The position numbers and the translations under genes were made by a program. From the NCBI GenBank assembly GCA_035623075.1, contig DASPUC010000030.1, positions 1 to 64,000 on the forward strand: a DNA stretch of 64,000 nucleotides, in the 5' to 3' direction. Below are positions 8,643 to 17,675 of the stretch, piece after piece. Each line of letters opens with the position of its first letter. The stretch's first letter is position 1. Below the pieces are notes generated by a model that was not told the DNA's origin, searched no databases, and saw nothing but the letters and a program-made list of their open reading frames with translations. The stretch is from Nitrospiraceae bacterium. GTDB taxonomy: Bacteria > Nitrospirota > Nitrospiria > Nitrospirales > Nitrospiraceae.

Positions 8643-10040
8643 ATGACGAGTCGATTGATGAGGTTCGCTCTCGCGTTTCGATCACGCTTGTTTCTTGTGA
8701 TCATTCTTGCTTGGTTCTGCGGGTGGAATGCTAGTCCCAGATCTCTCTTTGCAGCTTCCTCTTCCGTTCCAAAAGAGATTCAGTCGGCGTATGACGGCAA
8801 ACAGTACCAGCAGGTCGTCGATGAGTTGCCGAAGTTGAATCCTGAACAACGTGCGGTTCCGGATGTTCGTCGAGTCGCGATACGTTCGTTGTTAAAACTC
8901 GGTAATCCCAAGGATGCCTTGACTGAATACGACCAACTCGAGGCGTCGCTCAAGCGGGAGGATCCCGCTCTTCTGCATGAGGTGGCCTTAGGGTTCATCG
9001 TGGTGTTGTTGAAGGATATGCGTGAACAGATGCGCGGAGCCGCGTACACCGCACTCAAGGAAATCGATCCAGAGGAGGCTCTTCCTTACTTTGAGGACGG
9101 TTTGAGCGATGGATCAGGTCCGGTCCGGGTTCTGGCGGTTGAAGGGCTGGGTCGATCCGAGGCAGGCCGGAAATCCATGAAGCTTCGGACTGCCCTCGAA
9201 GACCAAGCGGGAATCGTCAAGGCTCGCGCGATAAAGGCCCTTGGCCGAACTGGTGATTGGTCGTTAATCCCGCTTCTTGAGCCAGCGACGAAAGATGAAA
9301 TGGCCATTGCACGGGTGGCGGCCTTTGGTGCCTTGATTCGGTTGGGACAGAAAGGGATGTGGGAATCCCTGCAGCAGGCGGCACAGGCAGCCAATCCGGA
9401 GGATCGTGCCGAGGCTCTCAAAGTCATGGTTGATCTCAAAGATCCGCGTGCGATTCCGATCCTGCTGGAGTTGCTGAGCTATCAGCAGCCTTCCGTTCGT
9501 GGAACGGCAGCCAGAGGGTTGGGCCAACTGGGACAAAAAAACGCCAGAGGGCGGATTGAGCAGCTCTTGAAGGATCCGGTTCCTGCTGTCCGTGAATCGG
9601 CGGCAGCCGGCCTTGCGGACCTCGGAGGGAAGGAGTCGGTTCCATCCTTAACAAAGACTCTGAGTGATGGAAACATGACGGTACGGGCTGCAACAATCGC
9701 GGCGTTGCTCCAGCTTGGCGAGCCGTTTGAGACAGTTGCGCCAACTGTGCTTGGACTGGCGCAACAGAACGATACAGCCGCACGTGCCTCTGCGGCCCAT
9801 GCCCTCGGGAAGGCAATGAAAACCAATGCGAAGGATGCCGTGTCTTTGCTCGTGAGTCTAACAGCTGACCCGCTTCCTGGTCCAAAGATCGTCGCGCTAC
9901 GGTCTCTCGGCCATATCGGAGACCGTGAGGTCTTTCCCGCTCTGAAGGACGCGCTACACGACTCCAATGAGGCCGTTCGTGCGACCGCTGGAGGAGCGCT
10001 CATCCACCTGCTGGTTGAAAAGAGCCAATCCGGAAAATAA
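8643..10040 (+). CDS. Exported HEAT-repeat protein
   Basis: 465 residues from the ATG at 8643 (a TTG at 8640 abuts it), 3 bp after the previous stop. An N-terminal signal peptide (LFLVIILAWFCGW) precedes a TPR-like segment (residues 45-110), then many HEAT repeats of about 31 residues with the pattern VRxxAAxGLGxLG, for example VRGTAARGLGQLG and VRESAAAGLADLG. HEAT arrays are protein-binding scaffolds. The position at the end of the cupredoxin operon suggests a periplasmic scaffold for those copper proteins or a partner. No catalytic site is visible. Confidence 0.75.
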   Translation: MTSRLMRFALAFRSRLFLVIILAWFCGWNASPRSLFAASSSVPKEIQSAYDGKQYQQVVDELPKLNPEQRAVPDVRRVAIRSLLKLGNPKDALTEYDQLEASLKREDPALLHEVALGFIVVLLKDMREQMRGAAYTALKEIDPEEALPYFEDGLSDGSGPVRVLAVEGLGRSEAGRKSMKLRTALEDQAGIVKARAIKALGRTGDWSLIPLLEPATKDEMAIARVAAFGALIRLGQKGMWESLQQAAQAANPEDRAEALKVMVDLKDPRAIPILLELLSYQQPSVRGTAARGLGQLGQKNARGRIEQLLKDPVPAVRESAAAGLADLGGKESVPSLTKTLSDGNMTVRAATIAALLQLGEPFETVAPTVLGLAQQNDTAARASAAHALGKAMKTNAKDAVSLLVSLTADPLPGPKIVALRSLGHIGDREVFPALKDALHDSNEAVRATAGGALIHLLVEKSQSGK

Positions 10041-10064
10041 GAGAGAACCGGCACTTGTTTGAGA

Positions 10065-10094
10065 TTGACGAGGGCGGGTATATTGCTGTATACA
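10065..10094 (+). promoter_or_regulatory. Candidate promoter upstream of third cupredoxin-like gene
   Basis: TTGACG (10065-10070) and TATACA (10089-10094) are 18 bp apart. The leader to the gene at 10267 would be about 165 nt and contains an imperfect hairpin (GCTCTCTCTCGT at 10160 against ACGAGAG...AGAGC ending at 10204), perhaps a stability element. Confidence 0.4.
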
Positions 10095-10266
10095 CACTCG
10101 GTCAAAATCCAGCCTCGCCGCTTTTGGGTCATGCCGATCGAGTGAAGAGGATGGGTCGTGCTCTCTCTCGTTTCCACACTGGCTGACGAGAGTGACAAGA
10201 GAGCAATAATATAAAACGATTCAGCCGGTTTTGTTCATCGTTCGTTCATCACAAGGAGGCAGTCAC

Positions 10267-11064
10267 ATGAAGAAGGGTGTAGTAGCAGTGGTGTTGAGTG
10301 TAGCGGCGGTGGCGCTGATTGCGGCACCTCTCGCTGCGAATGCCGGCGGGACCATTGCCGGTAAGGTTACGTATGCCGGGAAGTCTGAGCAGAAGGAGTT
10401 TCTGTTTTCCAAGTTCCCCAACCCCAAGTTCTGTCCGAAGAACCCGAACAAGAGCCTGATGGACGGGGACAAGCGGTTCTTGAAGACGATCGAAGTAGGT
10501 AAGGACGGTGGTCTGAAGGGCGCGGTCGTTGCGGTCGCGGACATTGAAGATAAGGCGTTCATGGATGGATTCGCCGGGGCAGAGGTCACGGCGGCGTTCT
10601 GCGAATTCCTCCCGTACACTGCCGTGGTGGTGAACACGAGACCATTCAAGGTCGAGAATACCGACTCCGATCCGGACGACCCCAAGTCGACAATGGGTGT
10701 GCTCCACAACCCCCACAGCTTCACCGTGAAGGGCTCCACGTCGGCGACCGGTTTCAACATCGGTCTGGCCAAGAAAGGTGACAAGCTCGAGAAACCGGTG
10801 ACCTTCCGTGGTGGAGCGGAGAAGGAAGGGTATTATCGTTTACAGTGCGACCAGCACGAGTTCATGCAGTCCTTCTTCCTCCCGGTGTCGAATGCCCACT
10901 ATGCGGTGGTCAAGGAAGATGGGTCCTTCGAGCTGAAGGATGTTCCGGCAGGCAAGCACAAGGTGGTGGCCTGGCATCCGTTTGCCGCAAAGGGCAAAAA
11001 GATCGAGTTTGAGGTTGAAGTGCCGGAAGGCGGAACCGCCAACCTCAAGGCCGAGATCAAGTAA
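10267..11064 (+). CDS. Exported cupredoxin-like protein with carboxypeptidase-regulatory domain (copy 3, diverged)
   Basis: 265 residues from the ATG at 10267, with AAGGAGG at 10253-10259. A clean signal peptide ends at AANAGGT. The copper-type motif is LQCDQHEFM, giving Cys194, His197 and Met200; a possible His ligand lies in LHNPHSFTVKG. The C-terminal FELKDVPAGKHKVVAWHP is the carboxypeptidase-regulatory-like domain. It is the same family as the two proteins at 6139 and 7068 but much more diverged, with a Lys-rich surface. The strong Shine-Dalgarno sequence, own promoter and own terminator suggest a monocistronic, abundant periplasmic protein. Confidence 0.75.
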   Translation: MKKGVVAVVLSVAAVALIAAPLAANAGGTIAGKVTYAGKSEQKEFLFSKFPNPKFCPKNPNKSLMDGDKRFLKTIEVGKDGGLKGAVVAVADIEDKAFMDGFAGAEVTAAFCEFLPYTAVVVNTRPFKVENTDSDPDDPKSTMGVLHNPHSFTVKGSTSATGFNIGLAKKGDKLEKPVTFRGGAEKEGYYRLQCDQHEFMQSFFLPVSNAHYAVVKEDGSFELKDVPAGKHKVVAWHPFAAKGKKIEFEVEVPEGGTANLKAEIK

Positions 11065-11099
11065 GCTCGTACGTTTCTCGACGGGTTTCCCCCGTCATC

Positions 11100-11137
11100 G
11101 AAGGGCAGCGGAGCAATCCGCTGCCCTTCGTGTTTTT
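11100..11137 (+). terminator. Strong intrinsic terminator
   Basis: A perfect 13-bp stem, GAAGGGCAGCGGA (11100-11112) and its complement (11117-11129), closes a GCAA tetraloop and is followed by GTGTTTTT. It ends the third cupredoxin-like transcript. Confidence 0.9.
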
Positions 11138-11193
11138 GGCCGCTGGTTGCGCAGCTTTCTCCGCCTTGCCTTTCACTTTCCGATCTAGGTAAG

Positions 11194-12219
11194 ATGCCGA
11201 CTTTCAAAGCTATTTGGCTTGAAGGGATGGGTGTGTCACGGGAACTTTCGCTCGCAGAAATGTTCCAACTCGGCTACTACTGGGAGACAAAGATCCTGCT
11301 CGCAGCCGTTCGGCTGGATATCTTTTCTGCATTGGACGGCAGGCCCAAAACCTCTCGAGACGTTGCCGGGAAAATCGGGGCTCACGAGCAGACGTTGGAG
11401 CTGCTGTTGAACGCGCTTGTGGCGATGCAGTTGTTGACCAAGAACGGAAACTCGTACAGCAACTCGACGATCGCAACCGCCCATCTGGTGCGCCATTCGC
11501 CTCAATACATCGGTCATCTTCTCTTGCTGCATGACGCAGAATGGGAGAACTGGGGCAAGTTATCGCAAACAATCAGAACTGGACAGCGATCGGTCGATCG
11601 CCATGTGTTCGAAACCGACCCGGAACTGGGTGGAAACGTTCTCGCCGTTCTTCATCGGATCGGGCAGCAGAGCGGCCCTGATCTCGCGAAACGACTTCAA
11701 CTGAGCGGTCCGGTTCGAATGCTGGATCTGGGAGGCGGGGCCGGGACGAACGCAATTGCCTTCTGCAGAATCTACCCGGAGTTGACCGCCACGGTGTTCG
11801 ATTTACCTGCCACGCTGCGGCTCACAGAACGAACAGTGAAGGAAGCCGGGTTGGAGTCCAGAATCACGCTGCGTTCAGGTGATTTTAATCAGGACAACCT
11901 GGGTGGACCATACGACTTTGTCCTCATGTCCGATATTCTGCACTATCAAGATTTTCCGACGAATGCTGCCTTGGTCCAGAAGGTCTATTCTCACCTGGCG
12001 CCGGGCGGTCGCCTGGTGATCAAGGATCGATTCCTGGACGAAACAGGAACCGGTCCGGCTTGGACCACCGCGTTTGCCGTGCACATTCTGGTCAACACAC
12101 AGCAAGGTCGTTGTTACAAAACATCGGATGCCATTCACTGGATGACTCAAGCCGGATTCCACTCAGTAAGTGAATTGGAGCGGACAGCGGTTGTACAGGG
12201 GATGAGGGCCGCGAGGTAA
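11194..12219 (+). CDS. SAM-dependent O-methyltransferase (methyltransferase_2 type)
   Basis: 341 residues. An N-terminal helical dimerisation/winged-helix part (AVRLDIFSALDG, then DVAGKIGAHEQTLELLLNAL) is followed by the Rossmann core with the SAM-binding motif MLDLGGGAGTNAIAF near residue 175 and a later YDFVLMSDILHYQDF. This order is typical of hydroxyindole/acetylserotonin-type O-methyltransferases and of relatives in bacterial natural-product or quinone pathways. The ATG at 11194 has only a weak upstream AGG; an ATG at 11227 (MGVSRELS) is an alternative. The stop is 7 bp before the DUF420 gene, suggesting cotranscription. The acceptor molecule is unknown. Confidence 0.75.
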   Translation: MPTFKAIWLEGMGVSRELSLAEMFQLGYYWETKILLAAVRLDIFSALDGRPKTSRDVAGKIGAHEQTLELLLNALVAMQLLTKNGNSYSNSTIATAHLVRHSPQYIGHLLLLHDAEWENWGKLSQTIRTGQRSVDRHVFETDPELGGNVLAVLHRIGQQSGPDLAKRLQLSGPVRMLDLGGGAGTNAIAFCRIYPELTATVFDLPATLRLTERTVKEAGLESRITLRSGDFNQDNLGGPYDFVLMSDILHYQDFPTNAALVQKVYSHLAPGGRLVIKDRFLDETGTGPAWTTAFAVHILVNTQQGRCYKTSDAIHWMTQAGFHSVSELERTAVVQGMRAAR

Positions 12220-12226
12220 TTGCACC

Positions 12227-12940
12227 ATGGACTGGCTACGACATCCCGGATTCTTTGGAACTCATGCCACGATCGGCGCCGACCTCAGCCAACTCATGGC
12301 CACTCTCTTCACCGGTCTGTTCGTGTTCGGTTGGGTTCAAGCGAAGAAGCGCCAGGCAGACACCCACCACTGGCTGATGCTCGGAGGCATGGTGGCCATG
12401 CTGGGGTTCTTCGTGAGTTACTATCTTTTCCGGCAATTGGGCGTGTTGGCCTTTGAGGGGAAAGAAGGCTTCGGTGGCTCGCAGGCGCTGTACGATTATG
12501 TCTTTATCCCCATTCTTACACTTCACATTATTCTGGTCATTGTCGGATTAGTGATGGCGGTCTACATGATCGTGTTGGGTTTCCGGTCGCAGCAGGTCAT
12601 CGATGGAGTCCGCTCGCTCAAAGAATCGCTCCTACAGACTTCTTGGACAAAGATCGGTCTCATCTTCGGAGGCATCACGGCGGTTGTGCTCCTGTTGTTT
12701 TTGTTCCGCGCGATGACAGCAGGATTCTCCATGCGCAAACTGGAAGTCTACATCGGCTTGCTACTGCTCGTCGCGATCGTATTCGCGATTGAGATGGCCA
12801 TCCAGCGGATCTGGCCGAATGGAGCTCGGCGGCACAGGGCGCTTGGTCGCTTCACCATGATCATCTATTGTGTTCTGTTTGTGACGGGCACCACGACCTA
12901 CACGATGCTGTATATCCTCTACCCCGGGAAGATCGGATAG
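12227..12940 (+). CDS. DUF420 / CtaM-like integral membrane protein
   Basis: 237 residues with about six membrane helices. The N-terminal LRHPGFFGTHATIGADLSQL, the central YDYVFIPILTLHIILV and the C-terminal MIIYCVLFVTGTTTYTMLY have the His-rich helix pattern of DUF420 proteins; the Bacillus member CtaM is needed to assemble a haem a3-containing oxidase. Here it sits among bd-like oxidase genes, so a role in oxidase assembly is a reasonable inference. It follows the methyltransferase gene by 7 bp. Function in this organism is not shown by sequence alone. Confidence 0.65.
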   Translation: MDWLRHPGFFGTHATIGADLSQLMATLFTGLFVFGWVQAKKRQADTHHWLMLGGMVAMLGFFVSYYLFRQLGVLAFEGKEGFGGSQALYDYVFIPILTLHIILVIVGLVMAVYMIVLGFRSQQVIDGVRSLKESLLQTSWTKIGLIFGGITAVVLLLFLFRAMTAGFSMRKLEVYIGLLLLVAIVFAIEMAIQRIWPNGARRHRALGRFTMIIYCVLFVTGTTTYTMLYILYPGKIG

Positions 12941-13048
12941 TGATGGGTGACTAGTGACGCGTGACAAGCACAGAGCGCGGGAACCTGGCGAGGGTATCTA
13001 CTCCGCAACTCGTTACATGTCACGCATCACGCATCACGGGGGCTTGTC
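12941..13048. repeat. Intergenic GTGAYGCGTGA-type palindromic repeat
   Basis: Units such as GTGACTAGTGACGCGTGACA near 12947 and the inverse TCACGCATCACGCATCACGG near 13021 form an imperfect inverted repeat across the gap. The same words recur at 13559-13630, so this is a dispersed intergenic repeat rather than a unique site. Confidence 0.55.
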
Positions 13049-13558
13049 ATGTTGACCTGTGGGTGTGGCCGCTGGATGCACACGGAAGGGATCGAAGAAC
13101 GTGCGTATGACGAGGGTATGCCTCAATGGTTTATTCGGAGCGAATGTCGAGGGTGCGGCCTACGAGTGGGTATCGACCTGCCTGCTGGGGAGACCCACGG
13201 CCTTGTCGATAGGCTGATGTGGACGGACGACGCACTCCATCGGCTTGACCGACTGCCTCCCTATGTGGCTCCGTTGTTCCGTGACGAAGTCGAGCAGGAT
13301 GTGCGGGTGCGCGGTGAACGAGTGGTGACCTACGACACGTTGTTTCGGCCGCGAACCGGAGCGCAAATTGTCTGGGACGCTGAGGCGGAGCGACGGCTGG
13401 ATAATGTGCCGGCGCCGGTTCGCGCCATGGCGAAAGTTGAACTGGAGCGGACGGCGGCAGAACGTGGCGAGACCCGCGTGACCGTAGCCCTGATGGAAGA
13501 AATAAAGGCCAAGTATTTCGGCATGGCCGCCTCAAAGGCCGTGACGGGAGAGAGTTGA
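13049..13558 (+). CDS. PCP_red-domain protein with N-terminal zinc-ribbon-like motif
   Basis: 169 residues. The N-terminus carries CGCG at residues 4-7 and CRGC near 33, a possible metal-binding ribbon. The C-terminus from about residue 108 (VWDAEAERRLDNVPAPVRAM, then VALMEEIKAKYFGM) matches the pattern of the proto-chlorophyllide reductase 57 kDa subunit domain (PCP_red, PF08369 by recollection), known from the C-terminal end of dark-operative reductase subunit ChlB but also found in non-phototrophs. No signal peptide or membrane segment. It lies between a CtaM-like and a bd-like oxidase gene, hinting at a haem/tetrapyrrole-linked job, which is inference. Confidence 0.65.
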   Translation: MLTCGCGRWMHTEGIEERAYDEGMPQWFIRSECRGCGLRVGIDLPAGETHGLVDRLMWTDDALHRLDRLPPYVAPLFRDEVEQDVRVRGERVVTYDTLFRPRTGAQIVWDAEAERRLDNVPAPVRAMAKVELERTAAERGETRVTVALMEEIKAKYFGMAASKAVTGES

Positions 13559-13630
13559 CAAGTGACGAATGTTCTGCGAACGGGGGAGTGCGGGCCTGAC
13601 GCGTCACGCGTCACATGTCACGCATCACGA
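13559..13630. repeat. Second copy of the GTGAYGCGTGA-type intergenic repeat
   Basis: TGACGCGTCACGCGTCACAT at 13597 and GTCACGCATCACG at 13618 repeat the words seen at 12941-13048. The ATG at 13615 falls inside this repeat, one reason to prefer a later start for the next gene. Confidence 0.55.
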
Positions 13631-13635
13631 AACTG

Positions 13636-14694
13636 ATGTTGCATCGAATGGCGCTGCGAGTGCTCCCCAGTTTGAGCTTGACCGTCACAGAGGAATCTGT
13701 GCGCAAGAAGAAGCGCCTCGTGATGTTCGTGCCGGGATTGGTTGCGTTCGGAGTCTATCGACTGGCCAAGCATCTGCTGCCATTGTCTGAGCCAGTTGTA
13801 CTGATGCTGGTCAGCGGGGCGGTTGCCACCGTGACATCGTTAATGGTCTATCGAACTGGTCGAGGGGAGCCCTGGCCAACAATCCTCCAACAGGACGGTA
13901 CTCGATTGCTGGCGTGGCTGGCCGGGTGGATCGGATTTGTCTATGGCGTGCAACTGTCGTTGCTCGTGCTGGCACTCCTCTGGCTGGTCGGCTATGACTA
14001 TTTGGCACATCCGGACGGGCCGGCGATGATGGCGATCATTATTTCGTGCACGGCCGTCGCGCGCGATACGTTTGAGATCGGGCACGTGCGAAAACTTTCG
14101 ATAATTGGCCGACCATTTCCGACCTTTCCTGACGGGGCCGCGCTACGAGTAATGATAGGGGATCGTTCGGCCCAACTCGGGCCCTGGTTGATTGCCGGTT
14201 TGGTCGTGGGCTCGCTTGGAGCCTGGCCGGCGAGTATGATCGCGGACAGCTACGTTGCCGTGCTTGTTCAGATTACGACTATCACGATCCTCGGTGGGGC
14301 CGTCGGGCTCTTTGCGTACTTCGGCGGGTTTCGATCGACCACTTCTTGGATGCGCGGGTTCGCGGAAACAAAAACCGGCGAGTTAGTCAAATATTGGTGG
14401 TGGCCGGGGCTCGCCTTTACGTCGACTTACTATCTGGTGGTGGTGGGAGCGTTGCTGTTTCTTGTCAAACAACCGACGATCTCCACGGTGCAAGCCTCTG
14501 TCGGCGGGAGTCTCGTGACCGCCATGATGGCGATCTATTGCTACTATCTCGGGTATCGTCGATCCATTGAAGAGCAACAAGGCCAGAGTCTGTCCGGCGC
14601 CGTGCTTCGTTGTCCGTTTGTCATGGGGATTCTCGGAAAATCCCCGAGTACCATGATGGCAGCCCCCGTCGCTCCTGGCTCGAAGGTCGTGTGA
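13636..14694 (+). CDS. Multi-pass membrane protein of unknown function
   Basis: 352 residues from the ATG at 13636; the ATG at 13615 lies in a repeat, and MALRV at 13648 is another option. None has a good Shine-Dalgarno sequence. There are roughly eight hydrophobic segments, such as LVMFVPGLVAFGVYRLA, IGFVYGVQLSLLVLALLW and a late YLVVVGALLFLVK. A His/Arg-containing loop (TFEIGHVRKL) sits in the middle. I do not recognise the family. Its TGA overlaps the ATG of bd-like oxidase paralogue 1 (TGATG), so the two are translationally coupled and probably functionally linked. Confidence 0.65.
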   Translation: MLHRMALRVLPSLSLTVTEESVRKKKRLVMFVPGLVAFGVYRLAKHLLPLSEPVVLMLVSGAVATVTSLMVYRTGRGEPWPTILQQDGTRLLAWLAGWIGFVYGVQLSLLVLALLWLVGYDYLAHPDGPAMMAIIISCTAVARDTFEIGHVRKLSIIGRPFPTFPDGAALRVMIGDRSAQLGPWLIAGLVVGSLGAWPASMIADSYVAVLVQITTITILGGAVGLFAYFGGFRSTTSWMRGFAETKTGELVKYWWWPGLAFTSTYYLVVVGALLFLVKQPTISTVQASVGGSLVTAMMAIYCYYLGYRRSIEEQQGQSLSGAVLRCPFVMGILGKSPSTMMAAPVAPGSKVV

Positions 14695-16562
14695 TGATAT
14701 CGCGCATGAGGGGTTTCTCAGTTTTCGGTGGGTCTGCTTCTCTGTTCGTGCTTGGTCTGTGGATTGGCTTAAGTCTAGGGGCACAGTCTTCATCAGCAAA
14801 CGATGCAGTCGATCTCTACTTCAACACGCCAGGGACGGTACAGGGACCGCCTGCACCATCTCCCGCAGAAACCACCTATACCCGTTACGGGTCCTTTGAC
14901 AACCGGCTGCTGGTCTGGTTCGTGACCCAACAACATACCTACTTCGGTGGATTTGTGTTGGCACTTCCGATCTTTTGCGTGCTGCTCGAATTTCTTAGAC
15001 TTATCACGAAAAAGTCGGCCTTGTCGCTTCGTTATGACGGACTCGCCCGCGATCTCGCGAAAGTCGCACTGCTGGCGCTTTCCATCACGGCGGTGGTGGG
15101 AAGCCTGATGCTGGCTCTGTTTATTTCTCTCTATCCGAGCTTCATGAAGTATATGGGCGGTACGTTCAAAGCCTTCATGCCGGCCTACGCGATCGTCTTT
15201 GTCAGTGAGTCGTTGCTCTTGATGATCTACTACTACAGTTGGAATCGTATGGCCGAGCCCGCGTTAAAGTGGATTCACGCGGCTATTGGCATTGTGACGA
15301 ACGTGTTCGGTACCGCGCTCCTTCTACTCGCCAATGCCTGGGCAGCCTTCATGATGGCACCGGCCGGGGTCGACGCGCAGGGCCGGTTTCTCGGCAACGG
15401 GTGGCATCTCCTGCATTCAGCCCTGTGGAATCCGCTGAACGTCCACCGCTTCTTGGCTGACATCATGTCGGGTGGCGCGGTTGTGCTGGCTTATGCCTGC
15501 TATCGCTTTTTCACCAGCAAGACGGATGAAGAGCGAGCCTATTTCGATTGGGTGGGCTACATCTTTATCTTTGTCACGGTCTGCGCACTCCTGCCGATGC
15601 CGATTGCCGGCTACTGGCTCATGCGATCCGTCTACGCGTTTCGTCAGAGCATGGGCGTGACTATGATGGGGGGGTTGCTCACGTGGCTCTTCGTCGTGCA
15701 GGCACTCTTGATTGGGGCGCTATTTCTCGGCATCAACTATTACATCTGGCAGAGCATGGCCCGGATCCGAGGCGGGGAACGCTACCAAACGTATTACCAG
15801 ATCTTACTGGGAGCCCTAACGCTCGCGTTGTTTATTTGGCTCACACCTCACACAGTGATGATGTCGGCGAGCGAAGTGAAGGCTATGGGCGGCGCGCAGC
15901 ATCCCGTCGTCGGGAACTATGGAGTGATGTCGGCCAAGAACGGCGCTATCAATATTATGATCCTTATCACGACGTTGAGTTTTATCTATTATCGGCGGGC
16001 AAATCGTACAATGGTCGTGTCGTGGGCCACGAAGGGGAACATCCTGATCGGAGCGCTCTTTGTGCTTGGCGCCATCAATATTATCTGGCTCTCCATTTAT
16101 GGGTTCTATCTGCCGGCCAAGCTCCGCGTTGGTTTGTCCACACCGCAGGCCTTTACGACTCTGACGGTGATTGTGGCGAGTGTGATAATTAATCGTCTTA
16201 TGCTCAAAGGCGCCGTCGTGCACGGTCCGATTCAGTGGGGGAAAATTTCCATGCGCGGGATGGTGGGTCTGTTCGGGTTGGCCGCTGCTTTCTCATGGGT
16301 CATGGGACTGATGGGCTATATTCGTTCGTCCGGACGTCTGACATGGCATGTCAATGAAGTGATGGCTGATGTCTCTCCATGGGCCTTCACGCCGAATTTG
16401 GAATTTGCGGCGAAGATGGTCACGCTGAATATGGCGGTGTTCTGGGGAGCCGTGCTCACCGTGTTCTGGATGTGCCAGCGAGGACAGCAGCCGGTGATGG
16501 GAGAAGAGCCGAGTGAAGAGAAGGCGACGACGCTGGCCCCGTCTTCGTCACAAGAAGCGTGA
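14694..16562 (+). CDS. Cytochrome bd-like oxidase subunit I, paralogue 1
   Basis: 622 residues, about 14 membrane helices. The ATG at 14694 overlaps the upstream TGA; a longer frame exists but would overlap the previous gene. It has an N-terminal signal-anchor, then VTQQHTYFGGF (His81), a membrane Glu172, the run GWHLLHSALWNPLNVHRFL with several His, and TPHTVMMSASEVKAMGG followed by QHPVVGNYGVMSAKNG. These match the second paralogue at 20112 along the full length and the bd-type subunit I family. Compared with that paralogue, two His are Pro here (Pro163 and Pro567). No subunit II gene is near. It is probably a terminal oxidase or a related quinol/cytochrome-interacting protein. Confidence 0.8.
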   Translation: MISRMRGFSVFGGSASLFVLGLWIGLSLGAQSSSANDAVDLYFNTPGTVQGPPAPSPAETTYTRYGSFDNRLLVWFVTQQHTYFGGFVLALPIFCVLLEFLRLITKKSALSLRYDGLARDLAKVALLALSITAVVGSLMLALFISLYPSFMKYMGGTFKAFMPAYAIVFVSESLLLMIYYYSWNRMAEPALKWIHAAIGIVTNVFGTALLLLANAWAAFMMAPAGVDAQGRFLGNGWHLLHSALWNPLNVHRFLADIMSGGAVVLAYACYRFFTSKTDEERAYFDWVGYIFIFVTVCALLPMPIAGYWLMRSVYAFRQSMGVTMMGGLLTWLFVVQALLIGALFLGINYYIWQSMARIRGGERYQTYYQILLGALTLALFIWLTPHTVMMSASEVKAMGGAQHPVVGNYGVMSAKNGAINIMILITTLSFIYYRRANRTMVVSWATKGNILIGALFVLGAINIIWLSIYGFYLPAKLRVGLSTPQAFTTLTVIVASVIINRLMLKGAVVHGPIQWGKISMRGMVGLFGLAAAFSWVMGLMGYIRSSGRLTWHVNEVMADVSPWAFTPNLEFAAKMVTLNMAVFWGAVLTVFWMCQRGQQPVMGEEPSEEKATTLAPSSSQEA

Positions 16563-16576
16563 ATGAAGGAGTGTGA

Positions 16577-17251
16577 ATGCCGGGAAATACGAAGAACATG
16601 ATGCGAACGCTTCTTTGGCTCATCGGCTCTGCCGGGCTGATTCTGACCGTTGAGGCAGAATGGAGGGGGATTGTTTCGGCGCAAAATCAGACGTTGGTGC
16701 TGGAGGACTTTCAGGCGAAAGAGGCCGACGGTTTTCCTTTAAATTGGGATCATGAAAGCCAACGCAGTCAAACAAAGGGCCGGGATGCGTACAAAGTGCA
16801 AACAGAAAATGGCGTGAATTTTCTCACGGCCAGAGACGCAGGCCAGCGCATAAAGAAAAAGAAAATCGATTGGGATCCGAAGGCCTATCCTAACCTGACC
16901 TGGCGGTGGCGGCTGCATAAGGCTCCGGATGGAGCAGAACCGGTAGCCGCGATTTATGCTTCCTTGGATACGGATCTCATGTTTATTCCGGTGTTCACGA
17001 AGTACATCTGGAGTGCGACGAAACCAGAGGGCACGTTGACAGAGGGAGGGATGTTCAGCGGGTCTGAAATCGTGGTACAGAGCGGAACTAAAGAGCTTGG
17101 GCAGTGGTTCGAGGAGCGTGTCAACGTGTACGAAGATTTCAAACGTATTCATCAACATGAACCGGCGGCGAAGGCCTGGGGGATTTCGATCATTGCCGGG
17201 CCGGGCGTGGAAATTGATTTCGGCCCCATGGTTGCGAGCGCAGGGAGATAG
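16577..17251 (+). CDS. Exported DUF3047-family protein
   Basis: 224 residues from the ATG at 16577, with AAGGAG at 16566. A hydrophobic N-terminus (TLLWLIGSAGLILTVEA) serves as signal or anchor. The body carries the DUF3047 pattern: FPLNWDHES, then WDPKAYPNLTWRWRLHKAP, a conserved YIW block, and a final WGISIIAGPGVEIDFGPM. The family is widespread in Gram-negative bacteria without a known role. It is 14 bp after the bd-like oxidase gene, so it is likely cotranscribed. Confidence 0.7.
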   Translation: MPGNTKNMMRTLLWLIGSAGLILTVEAEWRGIVSAQNQTLVLEDFQAKEADGFPLNWDHESQRSQTKGRDAYKVQTENGVNFLTARDAGQRIKKKKIDWDPKAYPNLTWRWRLHKAPDGAEPVAAIYASLDTDLMFIPVFTKYIWSATKPEGTLTEGGMFSGSEIVVQSGTKELGQWFEERVNVYEDFKRIHQHEPAAKAWGISIIAGPGVEIDFGPMVASAGR

Positions 17252-17270
17252 TCCAGGGGAATAGGTCGGC

Positions 17271-17669
17271 ATGAATGAAACCGGAGTCGATTCGCGCATA
17301 GTATGGAAAGTGTTCGACATCCTGTTCGGCGTCGCCGTGATGGGAACGGTGGGAACGCTTATCGGCTTGATTATGGGCGGCGGGATGATGCCGGTGGCGA
17401 TTGGTCTTGGGATCGTCCTCGGTGCGGTTGTTGGCTTTCTCGGCGGGCGCCGGTTTCTCATTAGTATTTTGGTCGGCGCGGTCTTGGGAGGCGCACTCGC
17501 ATGGCTCGTCGCTGGTTTTGATCGCATATCGGTCGGAGCAGGGGCCGGCGCAGCGATGGGAGGATTTTTGGGCGTGCAGATTTCGATGCTGTTGGACATG
17601 CGTGCAGCAAGGAAGTCTTCACTCCTGGCCGACCAACCGAACGGTATCAAAGTGAGCAAGGGAGCGTAA
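17271..17669 (+). CDS. Small Gly-rich membrane protein
   Basis: 132 residues with four to five short hydrophobic helices rich in glycine ([47 protein letters not shown]). Such Gly-zipper helices pack tightly in membranes. I do not recognise the family. It is 19 bp after DUF3047 and 6 bp before the next gene, inside the oxidase operon. Confidence 0.6.
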   Translation: MNETGVDSRIVWKVFDILFGVAVMGTVGTLIGLIMGGGMMPVAIGLGIVLGAVVGFLGGRRFLISILVGAVLGGALAWLVAGFDRISVGAGAGAAMGGFLGVQISMLLDMRAARKSSLLADQPNGIKVSKGA

Positions 17670-17675
17670 GCGGTT

